DNA of 64,000 nt, from contig JAJDCU010000081.1 in assembly GCA_029260655.1 (NCBI GenBank), forward strand, positions 1 through 64,000, given 5' to 3'. This document shows, piece after piece, positions 36,562-44,350 of the stretch. This DNA is from Phycisphaeraceae bacterium. GTDB taxonomy: Bacteria > Planctomycetota > Phycisphaerae > Phycisphaerales > Phycisphaeraceae. A model generated the notes under the pieces. It was not told the origin of the DNA. It did not search any database and saw only the letters and a program-made list of their open reading frames with translations. The translations under genes were made by a program, and so were the position numbers. The number at the start of each line of letters is the position of its first letter. Within the stretch, counting starts at the first letter, position 1.

Positions 36562-37086
36562 TTAGCTAGAGGCAATCCTGCTTTGTGCTGACTCGACTAT
36601 TAGCACAGCCTCTTTTGCGTCATGACATAGCCCGTCTGCTTTATCTAAAGCATCCTCCAGCTTCTCAATGAGGGCTGAGATCTCATCGTGCGTTAGCATA
36701 CTGATCCGAGCATCCGCGGGTCTAGCTTGATCTTCGTCGAGTTGCTTGATGGATTGTCTCAAATCCATCTTAAACTGGTCCGCCCCCTCTTGTACCGACG
36801 TTGCCCGAAAAAAACTCTCAAGTAGATCGAGGATGCTCTGTACCAGTTGTTGCGAATCACAGCGGGTGGCTTGGATGAACCGGGTCAAGTGCTGCCGAAG
36901 ATCGCTGATTCTCAGGTCCCAATGAAGCTCCCGCCAGGAGCGATCCGGTGTTCCCTTGAGACCCGTGGGAGGGGCATACAATCCGACCGCCAAGCTCGCC
37001 CGGGCAATCGCTGACTGTTGAAGCGAAGTGGGTAACTCACCCAAGACTTTATACAGAAGTTCTGTCGGATCAATGTCTGGTGGCAT
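36562..37086 (-). CDS. Helical hypothetical protein; start revised
   Basis: The longest frame starts at 37236, but its first codons lie inside an intrinsic terminator (37205-37254). The ATG at 37086 (MPPDIDPTELLYKVLGEL) follows GGGGACAGG, so I prefer it, giving 174 aa. The protein is mostly alpha-helical with heptad-like stretches (DDALDKADGLCHD-type; LRQSIKQLDEDQ, ISALIEKLEDALDKADGL) and no signal peptide or membrane segment. I do not recognise a family. It is separated from the sigma gene by about 110 bp and transcribed in the same direction, so a shared role is possible but unproven. Confidence 0.55.
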   Translation of the reverse strand: MPPDIDPTELLYKVLGELPTSLQQSAIARASLAVGLYAPPTGLKGTPDRSWRELHWDLRISDLRQHLTRFIQATRCDSQQLVQSILDLLESFFRATSVQEGADQFKMDLRQSIKQLDEDQARPADARISMLTHDEISALIEKLEDALDKADGLCHDAKEAVLIVESAQSRIASS

Positions 37087-37204
37087 CCTGTCCCCGCTTG
37101 CAATCTCACCAAGTGAATTCACAATATGAATATGCTCTATATTAGTGACAATTGGCTGCAACACCACAAGATGCTTAGTATCGGCCAGTACTACGAATGA
37201 GCCA

Positions 37205-37254
37205 AAAGAAAAACGCCCCGGCTGACACGAGGCCAACCGAGACGTTTCCGGGGG
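37205..37254 (-). terminator. Intrinsic terminator upstream of the helical hypothetical gene
   Basis: On the minus strand CCCCGG (about 37248-37253) pairs with CCGGGG (37216-37221) around a partly paired centre. CGTTTTTCTTTT follows directly. It ends a minus-strand transcript coming from the right. The nearest gene on that side already has its own terminator at 37727-37766, so an RNA arising between 37254 and 37727 is implied. Confidence 0.65.
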
Positions 37255-37467
37255 CTGATTTGTGACTAGAGCCTAGTTTCCATTGACTGTGGAATCAAGA
37301 CCACTACACCACATACAGGCAGAAATCTTGAAAACCACCTAGCCATTGGCCACTTGCGGACATCCGGTCGGCCAAGGGCGACGTCAAGGCTGTATTGATC
37401 ATGCGGCCTGCGCGGATTCATGGTTGTGTTCATAATTTACTACGCAGAGCCCTCGATGGCGGCAGGT

Positions 37468-37724
37468 GTTAACCAGATGGTTTTAGTTTTTACTGCGACC
37501 GGTTCTCAACACAATGGTTGACGGCACGCGTGACGCGCGAGGGCATCGGGTCATCCGGCTCGACGGATGGAGTGGTTGGCCTTCTACGATGCGATCAAGC
37601 ACAACAGATATCGTAAGAGCATTCATCATAGAAGCTTGCGGAACTGCTTAACAGCGCGCGAGTGCTATCTCTGCGCGCGACATTCAGAGAGATGGTTCGA
37701 TACCCGTTCTGCACAGGGAGCTTC
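37468..37724 (+). repeat. Dispersed intergenic repeat, copy B (about 257 bp)
   Basis: This is the partner of 841-1096, in the same orientation. It opens with GTTAACCAGATGGTTTT and ends ACAGGGAGCTTCC. The CGCG-rich runs next to TTAACAGC differ between copies, yet each remains GC-rich and partly self-complementary. Like copy A it lies just downstream of the 3' end of a minus-strand gene, here immediately past that gene's terminator. Confidence 0.8.
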
Positions 37725-37726
37725 CA

Positions 37727-37766
37727 AAAAACGCCTCGCCCGTACCCCACGCGGACGAGGCGTTTT
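37727..37766 (-). terminator. Intrinsic terminator of the DUF3108-like gene
   Basis: AAAACGCCTCG (37727-37737) and CGAGGCGTTTT (37756-37766) form a perfect 11-bp stem. Both strands carry a T run after the stem, so it can work in both directions. It lies 61 bp after the stop of the gene ending at 37828 and touches the edge of repeat copy B. Confidence 0.85.
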
Positions 37767-37827
37767 CAATTCCCTAAGCAGCGCCCCGGTCTCTTAGGTT
37801 GCGTATCCGTCGGACCGGCCCGACGCG

Positions 37828-38856
37828 TCAGTCGCTCTCGTACATCTCTTGCGTCACCGATTTGATGGTGGACTGGCGTTCGATGGTCGCTCCGATGAGC
37901 ATGGGTGTAGTGCCCCCCGGCATCGGGACGTTTGTCTCGCAGATCACCAGCTCACGCATGGTCACTTTCCGGGGCCAGAACGTCGCCAGATCGATGTAGA
38001 TGTTCCCGAAGTAGTGCGAGCCGCCGAGGGTCTTGACTTCCATGCCGGGGGTAGGCTCCATCATCATCATGAAAGAGGAATCGCCGGAGTCGAACGCCAC
38101 GATGGCGCAGGGCGCGTCGTCGACGAGGCTAAGGCCATTGAGCGCGAGTGTGATCTGCCCGTTCTTGAAGTAAGAACCCTCCTTGATGTGGACGCCGAGG
38201 TTGACCGGCGGGGATGAGTCTGACGCGTCCAGCACGACACTCTGGCCGATGCGGGTGAGGTGTTGGACGCCTTTGCCTTCGCGGGCCGGGGCGGCGAACA
38301 GGTCGCAGAAGCCGTGGAAGTCGATGAAGGTGTTGTAGATGATGTACGCCTGGTCCGACTGAAGTGTGGCCCCATTGCTGTCGGTCAGGCCCTGGAACTT
38401 GGTGTGGTCGATGCCGAACACCTGGCCTTTTTCATCGATGCCGGTTTCAGACAGCTTGAAAGTGTAAGTCCACCCCTCAAGGGCCGGGATGCTGACCTCT
38501 TCGCCGTTAGGTTTCACGTAGATGAACTGCTTGCAGGTGTACCGGGCGCCCTTCTCGGCGAAATCCCCCAGGGGTTCGCATTTAAGCTTGATGCGGTAGA
38601 CATCGGTGTTTTCCCGCGTTCCGTCGGCGGCGAAGTGGGTCAACGAGGTTTCCATGTCGTAATACCGGATACCCGGGGCACGGCTGCCGCCCAGGAAGAC
38701 CTCCTGCGCAAGCACCCCCGACAGACCGACGGGCGCTGCGGCGGATGCCCCGGGGGTTAAGCCGGGGGCGGGCCCTTCGGCTCTTGTAGACTCTGCACCA
38801 AGACAGACCAACAGAACAACAGAAAACAGACTCAACCAGATCTTTACACGTCCCAT
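37828..38856 (-). CDS. Secreted protein, DUF3108-like fold
   Basis: The true start is the ATG at 38856 (MGRVKIWLSLFSVVLLVCLG), which follows GAGGAGG; the longer frame merely overlaps the PadR gene in another frame. The 342-aa product has a signal peptide (to about STRAEG) and is beta-rich throughout: VYRIKLKCEPLGDFAEKGAR, YTFKLSETGIDEKGQVFGID, and near the end YIDLATFWPRKVTMREL. The layout, with a long antiparallel sheet made after a signal peptide, resembles DUF3108 or LolA-like periplasmic proteins, but I cannot fix the family. It is co-transcribed with padR (31 bp gap). Confidence 0.65.
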   Translation of the reverse strand: MGRVKIWLSLFSVVLLVCLGAESTRAEGPAPGLTPGASAAAPVGLSGVLAQEVFLGGSRAPGIRYYDMETSLTHFAADGTRENTDVYRIKLKCEPLGDFAEKGARYTCKQFIYVKPNGEEVSIPALEGWTYTFKLSETGIDEKGQVFGIDHTKFQGLTDSNGATLQSDQAYIIYNTFIDFHGFCDLFAAPAREGKGVQHLTRIGQSVVLDASDSSPPVNLGVHIKEGSYFKNGQITLALNGLSLVDDAPCAIVAFDSGDSSFMMMMEPTPGMEVKTLGGSHYFGNIYIDLATFWPRKVTMRELVICETNVPMPGGTTPMLIGATIERQSTIKSVTQEMYESD

Positions 38857-38887
38857 GACTTGATCCTCCTCGTCGTATCCTGATGCG

Positions 38888-39481
38888 TCATTGAATAGTG
38901 CTTGCGTAGCGTCTGGCTTGGCGCGCTGTAAACTGCTCCTTGAGTTCATTGGCGACCTTGCGCGCCCAGCGGGTGTCGGCCCGGTACATGTCGATCCCGT
39001 GCTTAAGCGCGTGCCAGCCGTACGGCCCAGCCGACTTAGGCAGCGCAGCCAGTTGCGCCTTGAGTTCGGGCAGATAACTTTCGATTTCGTCGGCATACGC
39101 TTCGAGGATACGCACGGCTTCGCCACGGCCCAGGACCTCACCGGCAAACGCGAACCTAAGCAGCACGCTGTCCGCGTTGCGCATCACGTCGTCCCGCGTC
39201 ACCGGCATCCTAAGGCTCGCCTTGAGCGCCTCGGTCCCCGCATCGATCAACCGGTAGACCCGCCTGGGCCGGAGGGTGTCACGGTTCTCGACCGCCCCGG
39301 CGATGTGCCCGGCGCGCACAAGCCACTTAAGCGCCGGGTAGATCGCGCCCGGGCTGCTGCTGAACCCCCCCATCGCCGTCTGGGAAAACACCTTCAGCAG
39401 GTCATACCCCGACCGCGGCCGCTGCGAGAGCAGCCCCAACAGAGCCAGCTTCAGGGGTGAGAGGGTCGCGGGGTCGGCCAT
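38888..39481 (-). CDS. PadR-family transcriptional regulator
   Basis: The 197-aa protein has an N-terminal winged helix typical of PadR (SPLKLALLGLLSQRPRSGYD, LLKVFSQTAMGGFSSSPGAI, YPALKWLVRAGHI) and a C-terminal helical dimerisation domain (LRFAFAGEVLGRGEAVRILE). PadR proteins repress small operons and are released by aromatic compounds, drugs or other ligands. A symmetric TTACG-TTT-CGTAA sits just upstream of its own start, suggesting autoregulation of padR and the secreted protein behind it. Confidence 0.88.
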   Translation of the reverse strand: MADPATLSPLKLALLGLLSQRPRSGYDLLKVFSQTAMGGFSSSPGAIYPALKWLVRAGHIAGAVENRDTLRPRRVYRLIDAGTEALKASLRMPVTRDDVMRNADSVLLRFAFAGEVLGRGEAVRILEAYADEIESYLPELKAQLAALPKSAGPYGWHALKHGIDMYRADTRWARKVANELKEQFTARQARRYASTIQ

Positions 39482-39496
39482 ACTCCGTATATACTA

Positions 39497-39509
39497 TTAC
39501 GTTTCGTAA
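39497..39509. promoter_or_regulatory. Candidate PadR operator
   Basis: TTACG and CGTAA form perfect inverted arms around TTT, flanked by looser symmetry (ATATAC on one side, ACATATGT on the other). It lies 16-28 bp upstream of the padR start, in the gap shared with the divergent methyltransferase gene, so both could be controlled. Confidence 0.45.
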
Positions 39510-39646
39510 CATATGTCAAGCCCGTGAGCCCGGCCGCCCCCACCTGCATCCCCAGCCGTTGGTACTTCGAGTCACACCTGCTACCTTTTATCCCATCGAG
39601 CTGATCCAAAGCATGCGGCGCGATCAACCCCCGCCAGGAGGCCGAC

Positions 39647-40336
39647 GTGACGACAGAGTCCCAGTCAGATGAACTTGCGCATGCCCGATCGGGCTACGAC
39701 CGCTGGGCCCCGGTTTATGACCGTGATGGGAATCCCCTGCAAGCGCTCGAGCAGCCGTGTGTGCGGGCATTGCTTGGCGAGGTGCGTGGCCAGCGTGTCC
39801 TCGATATGGGCTGCGGGACAGGCCGTCACGCCCTGTGGTTAGCCGGCGCCGGCGCAAAAGTAACTGCGGTGGACTTCTCGCAAGGCATGCTCGATCAGGC
39901 CCGTTTAAAGCAAGGTGCCGACGCGGTGACCTGGCTTGTCCACGACCTGCACAAGCCGCTGCCGTTTGAAGACAACACGTTCGATCGCGTCGTCAGCGGC
40001 CTGGTGCTCGAGCACATCCGTGACATAGGCTTCTTCTTCCGCCAGGCCGGCCGCGTACTTAATAATGGTGGCGTCCTGGTGGTCTCGGCCATGCACCCGG
40101 CCATGATGCTCCGCGGCACCCAGGCACGGTTCACCGACCCACAATCCGGCGACATCATCTGTCCCGGCAGCCTGCCCCATCAGATCAGTGATTTCTTGAT
40201 GGCGGCCCTGTCGGCCAACCTCCACATCGACCACATCAGCGAGCATAAACCCGACGAGGCGCTCGCATCCCGGTTCCCGCGCGCCGAAAAATATATCGGC
40301 TGGCCCATGCTGGTCGTGATGCGATTCACCGCCTAG
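39647..40336 (+). CDS. SAM-dependent class I methyltransferase
   Basis: The start is GTG at 39647, preceded by AGGAGG. The 229-aa protein shows YDRWAPVYDRDGNPLQALEQ as in UbiE/COQ5-like enzymes. Motif I is VLDMGCGTGRHALWLAGAGA, which binds S-adenosylmethionine; then VTAVDFSQGMLDQAR and motif IV-like LPFEDNTFDRVVSGLVLEHI. The substrate cannot be told. It is divergent from padR across 165 bp, so it could belong to the PadR-controlled unit. Confidence 0.85.
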   Translation: MTTESQSDELAHARSGYDRWAPVYDRDGNPLQALEQPCVRALLGEVRGQRVLDMGCGTGRHALWLAGAGAKVTAVDFSQGMLDQARLKQGADAVTWLVHDLHKPLPFEDNTFDRVVSGLVLEHIRDIGFFFRQAGRVLNNGGVLVVSAMHPAMMLRGTQARFTDPQSGDIICPGSLPHQISDFLMAALSANLHIDHISEHKPDEALASRFPRAEKYIGWPMLVVMRFTA

Positions 40337-40468
40337 ATCTTGGCGGCCCCGAGTGTCCCGCAACATTCATTCCCGCTTCCCTCCGTACTCTTCACGGCCT
40401 GGTGACTTCGTGCCAACCCGTGTTCTTAGCGATAAATTCAACCGACGGGCGATGGTGGTACGAACCGA

Positions 40469-40756
40469 TCAATACCGCACCTTGAAAGATCCCGGGGTAG
40501 ACGGGTCGCCGAACTCGCTGTTGGCCTGGCCGGTATCGGTCGTCACATCGCGTATGTTCCGGCCCATCGCTTCTTTGACAGCATCGATAAACGCACGGGC
40601 CTCGGCGGGCTCACCCTCGACGACAAGCTCGACCCGGCCGTCTGGCAGGTTCATCACGCAGCCCGCAACCGCGAAGCGGCGGGCAATGTTCACCGCGGTG
40701 TAGCGGAACCCAACCCCCTGGACCCGGCCGGTGAAGTAGGCGGTGATGCGTATCAC
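40469..40756 (-). CDS. acyP: Acylphosphatase
   Basis: The 95-aa protein matches acylphosphatase in length and signature: FTGRVQGVGFRYTAVNIAR carries the catalytic Arg in GVGFR. CVMNLPDGRVELVVEGE supplies the catalytic Asn. The enzyme hydrolyses acyl phosphates such as acetyl phosphate or 1,3-bisphosphoglycerate in the cytoplasm. No signal peptide. It lies 42 bp downstream of the S41 protease gene in the same direction. Confidence 0.93.
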   Translation of the reverse strand: MIRITAYFTGRVQGVGFRYTAVNIARRFAVAGCVMNLPDGRVELVVEGEPAEARAFIDAVKEAMGRNIRDVTTDTGQANSEFGDPSTPGSFKVRY

Positions 40757-40798
40757 AAGCGGTCAAACCATAACAGTGTCTGGACGCACCATGCGCCG

Positions 40799-42157
40799 CT
40801 AGTCCCGAAGGTGTTTAAGCGCAGCGTCCAGCACCGGGTCGCCTTGCGCGAAGTCCTGCGGCGTGGCGGGCACTTCGATATCCGGCTCGATGCCGATGCC
40901 CTCGAACTCTGTGCCGTCGGCCGTCATGGCCTTCCACGAAGGCAGCAAGACAGTCACACCGTTGCCCAGGTCGTAGGGCTTTGGGTTGCCGGAGGCTCCT
41001 TGGGTTGTATCGCCGAATACCGTCGCAGTCGGGACCTGCTTCATCATTAAAACGAACGCCTCGCAGCTACTCATGACGACCGGGCCGGAGAGTACAGCGA
41101 TCTTGCCGCGGTACTTGGGTCGGCCGGGGTTGGGCTCAAGCCAGCGCTCGGATACCTCGGTAAACCCACTGTCAGTGGAAGGGTCGCGGTAAACATGCTT
41201 GGCGTACAGGACGGGCTGGTCGATAAAGCAACCCGCCAGGTCCCCGGCCAGCGTTTCGCTCCCGCCGCCGTTGAAACGAACGTCGATAATCAGGCCCGGG
41301 GCGTCGGGGTGCTCGCCGAGAAGCCGGTACGCCGCTTCATAAGCCCTGGGATCGCGCGTGGACCATGAGTCGATCCGGACGTACCCGATCCCGTCGTCAA
41401 ACAGGCCGGTGTATACGATGTTGCTTTGCTGTTGCCATGCGGGGACAAGATTCGGCAACTGCTGTGCGTCGGCGTTTGGGGTCATCGGTCGGATGAAGGA
41501 GGAGATGCGTTCGCCGTCCGCGTTCAGCCCGATGTGTTTGTCCTGTGCATGGGCGAACATGACGCCGGCGATCTGCGCAAACCGCTTGGGCGTCTTTGTG
41601 TCTAAGAGCATCTTACGGTGGCTGTCGAAAAGCTCCGGCCAATCCAGTCCCAGCCGGTCGCGGTAGGAATACTGTTGATCGATCATCTCCTTGAGGACAT
41701 CGACCGCATGGGCATTCAATTCGGCCACAGGGAGGTCCTGCTCCTCGCCGGCAACCCCGCCGGTCGAGAAACTGACCCGGTACGGGACAACCGGCTCTCC
41801 CGCGGCGCTGCGTGTGTTCTGGTACGAGGGGCAGTTGATGCTGAATGCGTAGTCGTGGTTAGGCTTAAGGCGAACGGTGAGGATAAACGTGCGTTTGTCC
41901 TGCCATCGCGGTCGGCCCAGGAGTTTGGGGTATGCGTCGCCCCCGCCACAGATCGAATGGCCGCCGCGGGTTTGCATGTCCTGGTCGAACTCGATGATGA
42001 TCCGCCGAAGTGTCGGATCGACGCCGTTGGCCCCGTTGTCCGGCGTGGTCTTGACCACCGTGGGCCTGACCGCCAACAGTGGCTGCGCTGATAATACTAA
42101 CGTGATACCGACCGCAATCATGGCTCTCACCGATGCGTTCAACACTGCCGTCTTCAT
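40799..42157 (-). CDS. Exported S41-family peptidase
   Basis: The ATG at 42157 (MKTAVLNASVRAMIAVGITL) follows GGGAG and gives a signal peptide ending near LLAVRP; the 23-codon upstream extension is unlikely. After an Ig-like N-terminal domain (VKTTPDNGANGVDPTLRRI), the C-terminal half is an S41/tail-specific protease fold: GIGYVRIDSWSTRDPRAYE, GLIIDVRFNGGGSETLAGDL. The likely nucleophile Ser lies in GPVVMSSCEAFVLMMKQ, followed by GDTTQGASGNP. No PDZ domain is visible. It acts in the periplasm or outside the cell. Length 452 aa. Confidence 0.82.
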   Translation of the reverse strand: MKTAVLNASVRAMIAVGITLVLSAQPLLAVRPTVVKTTPDNGANGVDPTLRRIIIEFDQDMQTRGGHSICGGGDAYPKLLGRPRWQDKRTFILTVRLKPNHDYAFSINCPSYQNTRSAAGEPVVPYRVSFSTGGVAGEEQDLPVAELNAHAVDVLKEMIDQQYSYRDRLGLDWPELFDSHRKMLLDTKTPKRFAQIAGVMFAHAQDKHIGLNADGERISSFIRPMTPNADAQQLPNLVPAWQQQSNIVYTGLFDDGIGYVRIDSWSTRDPRAYEAAYRLLGEHPDAPGLIIDVRFNGGGSETLAGDLAGCFIDQPVLYAKHVYRDPSTDSGFTEVSERWLEPNPGRPKYRGKIAVLSGPVVMSSCEAFVLMMKQVPTATVFGDTTQGASGNPKPYDLGNGVTVLLPSWKAMTADGTEFEGIGIEPDIEVPATPQDFAQGDPVLDAALKHLRD

Positions 42158-42194
42158 TTTGAAACTCCCGGTAGGTGTAATCGTGGGCCTTAGG

Positions 42195-42947
42195 CTACTC
42201 CGCCTGCAGCGACTCCATCTCTTCATCAGAAATATCGAAGTTCGCGTGGACCTTCTGGACGTCGTCGTGGTCGTCCAGAGCGTCGATCAGATTCATGACT
42301 TTCCTGGCGTCTTTGCCGGTGCAGGCGACGGTGGTCTCGGGGATCTTCGTGACGCTGGCGGACTCGATGGTGAACCCCCCCGCCTCGACCGCGGCGCGCA
42401 CGGCCATGTAATCCGTCGGCTCGCACAAGACCTCCCAGCCCTCACCTTCATCCACGATATCCTCGGCCCCTGCCTCGAGCGCGGCGTTCATCAAGGCCTC
42501 TTCATCCACGCCCTCCTTGGCGATGAAGATCTGGCCCTTGCTCTTGAAGTTGTAGGCGACGCAGCCGGTGGCGCCGAGGTTCCCGCCGTACTTCTCGAGG
42601 ATCTTACGCACCTCCGGGACGGTTCGGTTCTTGTTGTCCGTCAGGCAGTCGAGCATCACCGCCACGCCGACCGGGCCGTAGCCCTCGTAGACGATCGATT
42701 CGTAGTTCACCCCGTCCTGCTTGCCCGAGCCCTTGGCGATCGCTTTCTCGATCGTGTCCTTGGGCATGTTCTCGCTCTTGGCCTCGTCGATGGCGTAGCG
42801 CAGCGTCAGGTTGGCGTCGGGGTCGGGCCCGCCCATCTTGGCGGCGACGATGATCGCCCGCGAGCACTTGCTCCAGATCTTGCTCCGCCTGGCGTCCTGA
42901 CGCCCCTTGCGGTGCTTGATGTTCGCCCATTTACTGTGACCGGCCAT
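42195..42947 (-). CDS. yebC: YebC/PmpR-family protein
   Basis: The 250-aa protein has the unmistakable family start MAGHSKWANIKHRKGRQDAR, then YAIDEAKSENMPKDTIEKAI. EGYGPVGVAVMLDCLTDNKN and GGNLGATGCVAYNFKSKG follow. Members act as transcriptional regulators or, as shown for YebC2-type proteins, help ribosomes through proline stretches. Which branch this one belongs to is not clear. It stands apart from the neighbours; the 171 bp upstream separate it from the TolB-like gene. Confidence 0.95.
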   Translation of the reverse strand: MAGHSKWANIKHRKGRQDARRSKIWSKCSRAIIVAAKMGGPDPDANLTLRYAIDEAKSENMPKDTIEKAIAKGSGKQDGVNYESIVYEGYGPVGVAVMLDCLTDNKNRTVPEVRKILEKYGGNLGATGCVAYNFKSKGQIFIAKEGVDEEALMNAALEAGAEDIVDEGEGWEVLCEPTDYMAVRAAVEAGGFTIESASVTKIPETTVACTGKDARKVMNLIDALDDHDDVQKVHANFDISDEEMESLQAE

Positions 42948-43118
42948 GTGATCGCGTCTCCAAAGGAACTCAAAACGGCCATTCTAGACGACTTTTCCGG
43001 CCGCTCAAAACCCGTCCAGCCGGTCAGTGCCGAGAGATCCGATTGCCCTGAACTTGCCATGCTTGATGGGGCTCGTCGCCTACGATACGAAACAACCTCG
43101 GGAGTTGGGGGGTGTGAT

Positions 43119-44342
43119 CTAATCTTCGTCCCCGACGGTCAGCCAGAGCTTGAGCAGGGTGAAATCGCCCGAGGTCTTGTCTTCGCCGGCGAGGATGACG
43201 GCCTGTTGGGCGTGGTCGGCCCAGAGCGGGAGCCATCGGCCATTGACCAGGTGGATCATCCGTGGCCGGTCTGCGCGGTCGTCGGCGCGTTTGCTGGATG
43301 CCAACTCGACGCGGTCGTCCGAGGCGGCGATGAACCAGTCGTCGCCCCACCACACGCCGCCGATGAACCCGTTGGGCAAGCGCCAATGCGCCGGCGAGGT
43401 GATCCCGACCAGCTCGACACGGTTTTCGTTCATGTTGTAATAGGCGAACGCTCTGCCATCGCCGCGCAGCGGGTCGTTGATACCCCCGAGGATGTGCCGG
43501 GCATCGAAGACCGAACCGGGCGCGGAGAGCCGAGTGATCTGAGTTGCGTACTTATCACCGAGCGTCCAGCGCATCAGGTACGCGGCGTCTTCGTCGAGTT
43601 CGATAAAAATCAGGGAGCGGTCACCGACCCATCGCGGGAACATCTGCGCCCCGCGGTCGGAAGCGGGCCCGGGGAGGGTTTGGCCGGAGAGTGGATCGAC
43701 GATGAAGATGATGGCGGTGTCGGGGGCCTCGCCGTAGGCCGACACAGCGATCCGGTCGCGTGCCGGGTTGAATGTGGGCATCATCATGTGGCGCAGGCCG
43801 ACCGATTTTCGACCGACGACACCGGTATCAACATCATAAAGACCAAGCGAACTGCGCCGATGATCGTCCGGGTCGTAGCTGACAAACAGGAGGACTTTCC
43901 CATCAGGTGACCAGCTCGGCCAACACGCGCCCGAACCCGCGACCGAGCGGGCACCGTCCGGACTGTCAACAGGTCGGACCCACAGCGACACGCCGTCGAG
44001 GTCCTTGCCGGTAACCACGCTGTCGTTTGGGATAAGAGCGTCCGCGTCTTCACGATCGAGGTAAGCGATCCACTTGCTGTCGGGCGATATGCGAGGCAGT
44101 TGCAGCCGAGCGTTTGGGATGGCGGGCAGCGCGGTGGCGTAGGCGGTGATGTGGCTGGTCCAGCGCGTGGTCTTGTCGCCGGACGCCTGAGATTCAACCT
44201 CCGGCTCGGCTTGCCGGGCAGGCGGGGTATGCCGGGTGTCCGATTCACCGCCGGGTGCCCGGCCCGTGCCGCATCCTACCGCAGCGCCTAAGCACAGCGC
44301 GACGGCAATAGAGACAGCGACAGCGGCGGATCTTTGAGGCAA
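43119..44342 (-). CDS. TolB-like beta-propeller lipoprotein
   Basis: The 407-aa protein starts with a lipoprotein signal (VAVSIAVALCLGAAVGCG) and Cys as the acylated residue. WD40-like/PD40 blades follow: RISPDSKWIAYLDREDADAL, ACWPSWSPDGKVLLFVSYDP, FNPARDRIAVSAYGEAPDTA and FPRWVGDRSLIFIELDEDAA. Such propellers bind partners in the periplasm. It sits 8 bp after gspD and is the last gene of operon 2, in the position of the TPR lipoprotein in operon 1. Confidence 0.8.
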   Translation of the reverse strand: MPQRSAAVAVSIAVALCLGAAVGCGTGRAPGGESDTRHTPPARQAEPEVESQASGDKTTRWTSHITAYATALPAIPNARLQLPRISPDSKWIAYLDREDADALIPNDSVVTGKDLDGVSLWVRPVDSPDGARSVAGSGACWPSWSPDGKVLLFVSYDPDDHRRSSLGLYDVDTGVVGRKSVGLRHMMMPTFNPARDRIAVSAYGEAPDTAIIFIVDPLSGQTLPGPASDRGAQMFPRWVGDRSLIFIELDEDAAYLMRWTLGDKYATQITRLSAPGSVFDARHILGGINDPLRGDGRAFAYYNMNENRVELVGITSPAHWRLPNGFIGGVWWGDDWFIAASDDRVELASSKRADDRADRPRMIHLVNGRWLPLWADHAQQAVILAGEDKTSGDFTLLKLWLTVGDED

Positions 44343-44350
44343 GGCGCGAT

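Larger units (their letters stand above)
37237..37827. other. Intergenic region with repeat copy B and two terminators
   Basis: These 590 bp hold a terminator at 37205-37254, a stretch without recognisable features (37255-37467), repeat copy B, and a second terminator at 37727-37766. No coding frame looks real. Confidence 0.6.

Noticed and set aside
37255-37345. tRNA-like stretch on the minus strand (GTAGTGGTC, paired CCACAG)
   Set aside because: No complete cloverleaf could be built and there is no T arm.
37468-37724. T-arm-like GGTTCGATACC in repeat copy B as part of a tRNA
   Set aside because: The flanking bases do not pair as a T stem and copy A does not preserve it.
37828-39147. Long N-terminal extension of the DUF3108-like protein
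   Set aside because: The extra 97 codons are antisense-like Arg/Ser-rich sequence overlapping padR; a better start with GAGGAGG and a signal peptide lies at 38856.
41877-43910. 677-codon plus-strand frame across S41, yebC and the TolB-like gene
   Set aside because: Antisense to three well-supported genes, including the unmistakable YebC; no domains.
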